Shown here piece after piece: positions 1 to 4,746 of a stretch of 8,890 bases of DNA (position 1 is the stretch's first letter; every line of letters begins with the position of its first letter). A program made the translations under genes and the position numbers. This stretch comes from Thermodesulfovibrionales bacterium (GTDB lineage Bacteria; Nitrospirota; Thermodesulfovibrionia; Thermodesulfovibrionales; UBA1546): assembly GCA_919901705.1 (NCBI GenBank), contig CAKKPR010000248.1, positions 1 through 8,890 on the forward strand, written 5' to 3'. A model generated the notes under the pieces. The model was not told the DNA's origin, ran no database searches, and saw only the letters and a program-made list of their open reading frames with translations.

Positions 1-153
1 AGGGTCAGAACATCTCTTTTCAATATTCTCAAGCTTTTTATTAAACAACCCTGTTGCCTCGTCAAGATGCCTTATATATTCTTCCCTTTTCTCACCGATT
101 TCCCATATATTTTCTTGAATGTTACTGTCCTTATAAGTTGATAGTTTTTTCAT
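1..153 (-). CDS. N-terminal part of an unrecognised charged protein (runs off left edge)
   Basis: An open frame of 51 codons begins with ATG at 153 and has no stop before the window edge. Seen: an AGGAG Shine-Dalgarno sequence (164-160) lies 6 nt upstream of the ATG, which makes this start convincing. The product begins MKKLSTYKDSNIQENIWEIG and continues with alternating Lys/Arg and Glu/Asp residues, so it looks soluble and helical, perhaps coiled-coil. No signal peptide or membrane segment is visible. I do not recognise the family, and most of the gene is outside the window. It lies downstream, on the same strand, of the TVP38-family gene, but a 249-bp gap with a 20-bp perfect palindrome separates them, so it probably has its own promoter. 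That the gene is real is fairly sure; its function is unknown. Confidence 0.7.
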   Translation of the reverse strand, partial: MKKLSTYKDSNIQENIWEIGEKREEYIRHLDEATGLFNKKLENIEKRCSDP

Positions 154-206
154 GTTATACTCCTCTTGATTTACTTTTTTTTAAGGTTTGGGGTTAAAAG
201 AATTTT

Positions 207-226
207 GATAGAAAAATTTTTCTATC
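207..226. promoter_or_regulatory. Perfect 20-bp palindrome, candidate operator
   Basis: The sequence GATAGAAAAA is followed directly by its exact reverse complement, giving a 20-bp perfect dyad with no spacer. It lies 53 bp upstream of the ATG of the partial gene at 153. The tight AT-rich dyad with GATAG/CTATC ends looks like a binding site for a dimeric regulator. As an RNA hairpin it would be a weak 8-bp stem with an AATT loop and no clear T-run, so a terminator is less likely. No convincing -35/-10 pair was identified beside it. Confidence 0.45.
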
Positions 227-402
227 GGCCATGGACCCGCGATGTTTTATAATTTTTTCTGCTTTAAGGAGGCATATTCTCACCCCCTTTCCGCCTCCCG
301 TAGAAACATAAGGGTTCAGAGAGGCATAAGGATATAGGCTGTTATTAAAGAATTATCGGCTGCTTTTTAAAAAACTTTGACGGCAGGATAGATTATACGG
401 GA
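227..402. other. Non-coding gap with no assigned function
   Basis: Together with the palindrome and leader on its left, this stretch separates the TVP38-family gene from the partial gene at the left edge. I see no supported ORF. An AAGGAGG on the plus strand near 265-271 has no start codon or open frame behind it. Short A/T runs near 366-376 could help end transcription of the upstream operon, but no clean GC-rich stem followed by a T-run is present, so no terminator is called. Confidence 0.4.
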
Positions 403-1107
403 TTATTTTCTGTCTTCCTCTTTGTGCTGGCGATGCAGTTTCTTGAAAAGATGCTCAAGCTTGTCTTTATAGACCATAGATAAAAAAACAACAATTATGG
501 CAACTCCTATCAGCACAAAAAAACTGTAATACTGGTGACGGTGTATATAATTACCGCCGAGCGTAAGCAGGACAGTGCCTCCAAATCTTCCGACAGTGCT
601 GATAACAAGGAACTCCTTTGTGGTCAGATGTCCCAAGCCAATGATATAGCATAAGGAATCCTTCGGGAACCCCGGTATCAGAAAGAGGAGAAATATGAGG
701 AATGCACCCTTATGGTGAAGGAGATAATCATATCTTTCCATTGTCTCTTTTTTTATGAACTTCTCAACAAACGGCCTTCCCAGAAATCTTGAAAGGGTAA
801 AAGCCAAATATGAGCCAATGGTCAGGCCGATTGTAGAAAGCGTTATTCCCAGAGATATGCCATACAGATATCCGCCGATAAAACCGGTTACTTCCCCGGG
901 TATTGGAGCGGCAATAACCTGTACAGCCTGAATGATTATAAATCCTATGAAAGAAAGCGGGCCAAGAGAATTAAGAAAACCTGTTATCTTTTCCTTATCC
1001 AGAAAAAAAGCAACAAGTCCTGTCTTATACAGGATAAGAGAGGAACCCGCAATAATCAGCAGCAGGGCAACAAACCTGAGCCATATCCTATTTTTGAGCA
1101 GAACTAT
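403..1107 (-). CDS. TVP38/TMEM64 (VTT, DedA-superfamily) integral membrane protein, non-canonical start
   Basis: Role: VTT-domain proteins are polytopic membrane proteins; eukaryotic TMEM41B/VMP1 are lipid scramblases and bacterial DedA members translocate lipids. Seen, counting from the ATA at 1107 as residue 1: hydrophobic N-terminal segment 12-27, hydrophobic 51-68, the VTT hallmark PIPGEVTGFIGGYLYG (68-83), hydrophobic 84-102, a second re-entrant-type motif PGFPKD (145-150), a last membrane segment about 195-212, and a charged C-terminal tail. At 234 residues it matches full-length family members. Start: no ATG, GTG or TTG exists between the in-frame stop at 1113-1111 and a TTG at residue 101, which would delete the hallmark motif. 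ATA at 1107 lies 7 nt from a GGGGAG Shine-Dalgarno (1120-1115); CTG at 1101 is an alternative. It is the last gene of the unit, 48 bp after the slipin stop. Family is certain; the exact start is not. Confidence 0.8.
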   Translation of the reverse strand: MVLLKNRIWLRFVALLLIIAGSSLILYKTGLVAFFLDKEKITGFLNSLGPLSFIGFIIIQAVQVIAAPIPGEVTGFIGGYLYGISLGITLSTIGLTIGSYLAFTLSRFLGRPFVEKFIKKETMERYDYLLHHKGAFLIFLLFLIPGFPKDSLCYIIGLGHLTTKEFLVISTVGRFGGTVLLTLGGNYIHRHQYYSFFVLIGVAIIVVFLSMVYKDKLEHLFKKLHRQHKEEDRK

Positions 1108-1155
1108 TGGTTAACTCCCCACGGGTCTCAGACCTTCAAAGGCCGCGAACCTGTT

Positions 1156-1920
1156 TTATTTTTCCATTTTGTCAAGAAATGGTTTTATCAGATCTATCGG
1201 AACAGGGAAGATTATCGTTGAGTTTTTCTCAGTCGCAATTTCCGTAAGTGTCTGGAGAAATCTCAGCTGCAATGCCCCGCTTTCTGTTGCTATTATCTTT
1301 GCTGCATCTGCAAGCTTCTGTGATGCCTGGAATTCTCCCTCTGCGTGTATGACCTTTGCCCTTCTTTCACGCTCTGCCTCTGCCTGGCGCGCAATGGCGC
1401 GCTGCATCTCAACAGGTATGTCGACGTTCTTCACCTCAACGATCGAGACCTTTATGCCCCAGGGTTCTGTCTGGAAGTCAATGACCTTTTGAAGTTCAGC
1501 GTTCAACTCATCCCTTTTGGCAAGGAGGTCGTCAAGCTGGCTCTGGCCAAGAATGCTTCTGAGGCTCGTCTGGGCAATCTGTGAGGTTGCATAGTAGAAA
1601 TCCTCTACCTCTGTAATTGCCTTTATAGGACCAATCACCCTGAAATAGATAACAGCGTTGACCTTAACTGTTATATTGTCCCTTGTTATTATATCCTGAG
1701 GAGGAACATCCATGGTTACTGTCCTGAGGCTCACCCTTACAAGTTTATCGATTATCGGGATTATGATTACAAGACCCGGCCCCTTTACAGGTATAATCCT
1801 TCCAAGCCTGAAAACAACACCCCTTTCATATTCCCTTAATATCTTTATTGCGCTCGAAAGGAAATAGATGACCATGAATATTACAAACAAAAAACCCATA
1901 ACTACCGGCGGTATTCCCAT
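1156..1920 (-). CDS. Slipin / stomatin-like SPFH (band 7) membrane protein
   Basis: Role: slipins are membrane-anchored SPFH proteins that oligomerise and organise membrane microdomains. Seen: one N-terminal membrane segment (about 5-27), the slipin-type entry motif EYERGVVFRLGR (30-41), a band 7 domain to about residue 190 with the conserved DVPPQDIITRDN region (71-82), an Ala/Glu/Lys/Arg-rich coiled coil (173-215), and a short hydrophobic C-terminal stretch STIIFPVP (234-241). The length of 254 is typical. Start: ATG at 1920 has a strong GGAGG (1931-1927) 6 nt upstream. It follows nfeD by 61 bp on the same strand, the canonical NfeD-slipin gene pair. In Pyrococcus horikoshii the partner protease PH1510 cleaves the C-terminal hydrophobic stretch of the stomatin PH1511; residues 234-241 are the positional counterpart here (inference). 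Assignment is very secure. Confidence 0.95.
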   Translation of the reverse strand: MGIPPVVMGFLFVIFMVIYFLSSAIKILREYERGVVFRLGRIIPVKGPGLVIIIPIIDKLVRVSLRTVTMDVPPQDIITRDNITVKVNAVIYFRVIGPIKAITEVEDFYYATSQIAQTSLRSILGQSQLDDLLAKRDELNAELQKVIDFQTEPWGIKVSIVEVKNVDIPVEMQRAIARQAEAERERRAKVIHAEGEFQASQKLADAAKIIATESGALQLRFLQTLTEIATEKNSTIIFPVPIDLIKPFLDKMEK

Positions 1921-1965
1921 TTTAAACCTCCTTTTTTAGCGTTTTAGTGTTAGCGTCAGTCATCA

Positions 1966-1995
1966 ATGTCAGTCACGGCCACTAATCACTGACAT
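1966..1995 (-). repeat. Short hairpin spanning the nfeD stop codon
   Basis: An 8-bp perfect inverted repeat (ATGTCAGT at 1966-1973 and ACTGACAT at 1988-1995) encloses a 14-nt loop containing the nfeD stop codon (1984-1982). GTCAGTCA also occurs as a direct repeat at 1955 and 1968. In the mRNA this would form a modest stem 45 nt before the slipin start. No T-run follows, so it is not a terminator; it could affect intercistronic mRNA stability, or be chance. Confidence 0.35.
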
Positions 1996-3292
1996 CTTTT
2001 TTAACCTTTACCTTTAATCCTGTTACAGACTCGACTATTATCTTTTCACCTTTAGATATGGTTTCATCAGAATATGCAGACCAAATCTCCCCGCGTAATA
2101 ATACCATACCACCATTATTTGTTATATCTGTACCTGCAATCCCTTTCAATCCGATAAGCCCTTCTGAACCTGTAACAGGTTTCCTCTTATGCGCCTTGTA
2201 TGCAAGCCCAAGCACAATTGTAAAAAACAGCGCTGTTAGAATTACTGCCGGAAGGATTAGGAAAAGAGATAATTTCATAAAAGGTCCAGGTGATTCAAAC
2301 AGCATCAAAGAGCCTATGAGCATAGAGATAACACCGCCGATGGTCAGAACGCCATGTGAAATAATCTTTATCTCAAGTATAAAAAGTATGATAGCCAAAA
2401 TTATAAGGAGAAGCCCGGCATAGTTCACGGGCAGTGTCTGGAATGCATAGAACGCAAGTATCAGGCATATCCCTCCCATTACACCCGGGAAGATAGCGCC
2501 TGGATTTGTGAGCTCAAAAAACAATCCATAAAACCCGAGGAGCATCAGCATATAAGCCACATTCGGATCAGTGATAAAGTTAAGAATCTTATGCCTTAAA
2601 CTCATTTCTTCTCTGATAACATTTACGTTTGCAGTCTTCAGAGTCTTCTCTCCCATAACAGTTCTTACCTTCCTGCCGTCTATGTCTGAAAGAAGCGTGT
2701 TGAGGTCTTTGCTCACGAGGTCAATGACCTTTTGATTTAATGCCTCTGTCTCTGTTGCAGATATGCTTTTTCTTACAGCATCCTCAGCCCACTTTGCGTT
2801 TCTGCCTGTCCTTTCAGCTAGTGACCTTACATAAGCTGCAGCATCATTCGTTGCCTTTTCAGCCATTGTCTTATCCATCTTCTCGCCGACGCCGACAGGA
2901 TGCGCTGCGCCGATATTAGTCCCGGGAGACATCGCAGCAACATGCGAGGCAAGCATTATAAACACACCCGCTGATGCTGCCCGCGCACCGCTCGGCGACA
3001 CATAAACAACAACAGGCACTTCGCTGCCGATGATATCCTTGACTATGATCCTCATAGAGGTATCAAGACCGCCAGGCGTGTCTAACTCGATTATCAATGC
3101 CTCAGGTTTGCGCTCATTTGCCTTTTTGATGCTCTTGCCTATATATTCAGCAGAGGAAGGGTTGATTACACCATTGACAGTAATAACTATTACATTATTT
3201 TTTTTCGTTTCTGATTTCTGCGTTTCCGAAAAAACCGAAGTGGATATAAAAAAAACTGTGAAAATAACAAATAAAATTATTTTCTTAAGCAT
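1982..3292 (-). CDS. nfeD: NfeD full-length membrane-bound serine protease (ClpP/SppA-like plus NfeD domain)
   Basis: Role: long NfeD proteins (NfeD1b, also called stomatin operon partner proteins) are membrane serine proteases that act on the neighbouring stomatin. Seen in order: signal peptide or N-terminal anchor (residues 1-22), ClpP/SppA-type protease domain (about 33-200) with IIELDTPGG (68-75) and the nucleophile motif GARAASAG (Ser107, counterpart of Ser97 in PH1510), candidate general base Lys146 in AEKATNDAAAYVRSLAER, several membrane segments (about 246-365), and a C-terminal OB-fold NfeD domain (about 374-432). Length 436 is normal for the long form. The start at 3292 is fixed by the signal peptide. 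There is no good Shine-Dalgarno, but a TATAAT hexamer ends 5 nt before the ATG, which suggests a leaderless message. First gene of the nfeD-slipin-VTT unit, divergent from the macrodomain gene. Confidence 0.95.
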   Translation of the reverse strand: MLKKIILFVIFTVFFISTSVFSETQKSETKKNNVIVITVNGVINPSSAEYIGKSIKKANERKPEALIIELDTPGGLDTSMRIIVKDIIGSEVPVVVYVSPSGARAASAGVFIMLASHVAAMSPGTNIGAAHPVGVGEKMDKTMAEKATNDAAAYVRSLAERTGRNAKWAEDAVRKSISATETEALNQKVIDLVSKDLNTLLSDIDGRKVRTVMGEKTLKTANVNVIREEMSLRHKILNFITDPNVAYMLMLLGFYGLFFELTNPGAIFPGVMGGICLILAFYAFQTLPVNYAGLLLIILAIILFILEIKIISHGVLTIGGVISMLIGSLMLFESPGPFMKLSLFLILPAVILTALFFTIVLGLAYKAHKRKPVTGSEGLIGLKGIAGTDITNNGGMVLLRGEIWSAYSDETISKGEKIIVESVTGLKVKVKKDVSD

Positions 3293-3297
3293 GTCAA

Positions 3298-3303
3298 ATT
3301 ATA
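3298..3303 (-). promoter_or_regulatory. Candidate -10 element of nfeD (leaderless start)
   Basis: On the minus strand a perfect TATAAT is followed by TTGAC and then the nfeD ATG, so transcription would begin at or next to the start codon. No good -35 hexamer is found at 16-18 bp. The surrounding sequence is very AT-rich, so chance is possible. Confidence 0.35.
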
Positions 3304-3350
3304 CCACAAAATTTTATATAATATGTTCCAAAGAGATATGCTTATATTCT

Positions 3351-3379
3351 GTCATTGCGAGGCAAAGCCAAAGCAATCT
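3351..3379. repeat. Half copy of GTCATTGCGAG...GCAATCT intergenic repeat
   Basis: This segment starts GTCATTGCGAG and ends GCAATCT, the same outer and inner words that define the left arm of the full foldback element at 8666-8794. No matching right arm is present here, so it looks like a solo or decayed arm. It lies in the divergent nfeD/macrodomain intergenic region. Confidence 0.65.
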
Positions 3380-3399
3380 TTAGTGTCTATATCTATCTT

Positions 3400-3490
3400 G
3401 TCATCCCGGCTTGACCGGGATCATTCTTAAAAGAGATTCCCGATTCAGCCTTCGCAGCTGCTTCGGCGAAGTAGGCCAAGCGGGAATGAC
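3400..3490. repeat. Foldback repeat with GTCATYCCSGCTT ends upstream of the macrodomain gene
   Basis: The ends GTCATCCCGGCTT (3400-3412) and AAGCGGGAATGAC (3478-3490) form a 13-bp inverted repeat with 2 mismatches. Inside, CCCGG and CCGGG flank CTTGA near the left end, and CTTCGC (3450-3455) pairs with GCGAAG (3466-3471). The 91-bp unit would fold into a branched hairpin. It has no ORF and no obvious target-site duplication at its flanks. It ends 21 bp before the ATG of the macrodomain gene and so forms most of its leader or promoter region. Confidence 0.65.
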
Positions 3491-3511
3491 GAATTAACAG
3501 GAGGTATTTCG

Positions 3512-4051
3512 ATGAAACTGATAACCGAACATAAAATAGCAAACAAAACATTGCGCCTTGTCCAGGGAGATATCACTGAAAGAGATATTGATGCGATTGT
3601 AAATGCAGCAAATTCCCATCTCCAGCATGGCGGAGGCGTTGCAGGAGCAATTGTCAGAAAAGGCGGGCAGATAATTCAGGATGAAAGCGATAAGATTGGA
3701 TTTACACCCGTTGGTACAGCAGTAATCACGAGCGCAGGAATACTCCCCGCAAAGTTTGTGATACATACTGTTGGCCCGAGGATGGGTGAAGGGGATGAGG
3801 ATAACAAACTCAAAAGTGCGGTGAACAGCTCGCTTCAGCTTGCATCAGGAAAAGGCTTAAAAAGCGTCTCGATGCCTGCAATAAGCTCAGGCATATTCGG
3901 TTTTCCGAAAGACAGGTGCGCAAAGATACTGGTTACTGAATCAGCAAACTTCCTGAAAACCCGGAAAACCTCGCTTGAGGTTGTCGAGTTCTGCGTTTAT
4001 GATGATAATACAATGGAGCATTTTAAGAAAGAGCTTGAGAGTCTGGAATAG
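3512..4051 (+). CDS. Stand-alone macrodomain protein (ADP-ribose binding / putative ADP-ribosyl hydrolase)
   Basis: Role: macrodomains bind ADP-ribose; bacterial MacroD/YmdB-like and Af1521-like members remove ADP-ribose from proteins or deacetylate O-acetyl-ADP-ribose in the cytoplasm. Seen: VQGDIT (17-22) with adenine-contacting Asp20, IVNAANSHL (29-37), the glycine-rich HGGGVAGAI (39-47), VIHTVGP (83-89), and the phosphate-binding loop SSGIFGFP (125-132). All key macrodomain motifs are intact, and the 179-residue length is a single domain with nothing fused. Start: AGGAGG (3499-3504) is 7 nt upstream of the ATG. It stands just downstream of a foldback repeat and 50 bp before vapB on the same strand; vapBC has its own promoter, so co-function is not implied. 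No ADP-ribosyltransferase such as DarT is next to it. The family is secure; the substrate is unknown. Confidence 0.93.
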   Translation: MKLITEHKIANKTLRLVQGDITERDIDAIVNAANSHLQHGGGVAGAIVRKGGQIIQDESDKIGFTPVGTAVITSAGILPAKFVIHTVGPRMGEGDEDNKLKSAVNSSLQLASGKGLKSVSMPAISSGIFGFPKDRCAKILVTESANFLKTRKTSLEVVEFCVYDDNTMEHFKKELESLE

Positions 4052-4066
4052 AGATTCAAAAACTTC

Positions 4067-4095
4067 TTGATTGATATTCTTAAAAATGCTATTAT
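4067..4095 (+). promoter_or_regulatory. Predicted sigma-70 type promoter of vapBC
   Basis: TTGATT (4067-4072) and TATTAT (4090-4095) are separated by exactly 17 bp. The -10 ends 6 nt before the vapB ATG at 4102, placing the expected transcription start at or within 1-2 nt of the start codon. No Shine-Dalgarno is present in AGAAGC, so the message is probably leaderless. Confidence 0.55.
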
Positions 4096-4101
4096 AGAAG
4101 C

Positions 4102-4329
4102 ATGAAAACAACTATTGATATTCCCGATAATGAATTAAAGGAAGCCATCAAGTACACAGGCGCAAAGACCAAACGTGACGCGGTGGTCTATGCTCTCAAG
4201 GATTTCAACAAAAGGCGTAGGCTTGCCGAACTTTCCAAAATGCTTGGCACATTCAAGGATTTCATGACCCAGGACGACCTCAAGATAATGCGAGAAGACA
4301 AGAAATGGGAAAAGACAAAGCAGTCCTAA
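4102..4329 (+). CDS. vapB: VapB-type antitoxin
   Basis: Role: antitoxin of a type II toxin-antitoxin pair; binds and blocks the VapC nuclease and represses its own operon. Seen: 75 residues. The start MKTTIDIPDNELKEAI with TGAKTKRDAVVYAL is the pattern of the VapB family once called DUF2191: an N-terminal DNA-binding strand and two helices, followed by a Lys/Arg-rich linker (37-40) and a C-terminal toxin-wrapping part with aromatic residues (FKDF, residues 51-54, and KKW). It overlaps the vapC start by 25 nt, which fits translational coupling. A 17-bp-spaced promoter abuts the ATG and no Shine-Dalgarno is visible. The pairing with an intact PIN toxin makes the assignment strong. Confidence 0.9.
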   Translation: MKTTIDIPDNELKEAIKYTGAKTKRDAVVYALKDFNKRRRLAELSKMLGTFKDFMTQDDLKIMREDKKWEKTKQS

Positions 4330-4712
4330 TTGATACCTCAAGCTGGATAGAAGCCCTCCGCTTTTCAGGAAGAGAAGATATACGCCAACGGGTATTGAGT
4401 TTAATGACAGATGGCCGGGCAGTATGGTGTGATATGGTCGCTGTTGAACTCTGGAACGGGGCAAGGGGCGACTATGAAAAACAAAAACTCTCGGAACTGG
4501 AGAAAGAAATCACCTGCCTTGAAGCGACACCTGATGTCTGGCACTTAGCCCGCAGTCTGGCGCAAAAATGCAGACAGGCGGGGCAGACAGTCCCATCTTC
4601 TGATTTGGTTATAACAGCATGTGCCTTATCGCATAATGCCGAGATTGAACATTGCGATGCTCATATAGAGTTTATTTTAAAAATTCATGCTGCGAGCAAA
4701 AGGAAACACTAA
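4305..4712 (+). CDS. vapC: VapC-type PIN-domain ribonuclease toxin
   Basis: Role: Mg2+-dependent endoribonuclease toxin of the VapBC family; characterised relatives cleave tRNA or the sarcin-ricin loop of 23S rRNA. Seen: 135 residues, a normal PIN-toxin size, with the four acidic positions present: Asp10 in VLIDTSSW, Glu48 in AVELWNGA, Asp100 in PSSDLVITA, and Asp118 in HCDAHIE. The toxin therefore looks catalytically intact. The ATG at 4305 lies inside vapB; starting later at the TTG overlapping Leu8/Ile9 is not possible without losing the first catalytic strand. It ends 34 bp before the convergent permease gene stop, with no clear terminator between them. The cleavage target cannot be told from sequence. 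Confidence 0.93.
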   Translation: MGKDKAVLIDTSSWIEALRFSGREDIRQRVLSLMTDGRAVWCDMVAVELWNGARGDYEKQKLSELEKEITCLEATPDVWHLARSLAQKCRQAGQTVPSSDLVITACALSHNAEIEHCDAHIEFILKIHAASKRKH

Positions 4713-4746
4713 ACGACGTTACATTTCAAAAGGGAGTTTGAGAGGC

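Noticed and set aside
403..807. 134-residue version of the VTT protein starting at TTG 807
   Set aside because: The same frame continues upstream with clear VTT-family sequence (PGEVTGFIGGYLYG) to a Shine-Dalgarno-linked ATA at 1107; the short form would lack half of the domain.
932..1114. 60-codon plus-strand ORF across the VTT gene N terminus
   Set aside because: It lies antisense to the hallmark-bearing VTT frame and has no domain or supported start.
1169..1584. Plus-strand ORFs inside the slipin gene
   Set aside because: They are antisense frames of a strongly conserved gene, with no Shine-Dalgarno or recognisable domains.
3494..3766. Minus-strand ORF with a Cys-rich N terminus overlapping the macrodomain gene
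   Set aside because: Antisense shadow of conserved macrodomain codons; the apparent cysteines derive from antisense GCA codons.
3512..4051. Macrodomain as the DarG antitoxin of a DarTG system
   Set aside because: No DarT-like ADP-ribosyltransferase lies beside it, and the protein has only the single macrodomain with no extra C-terminal part.
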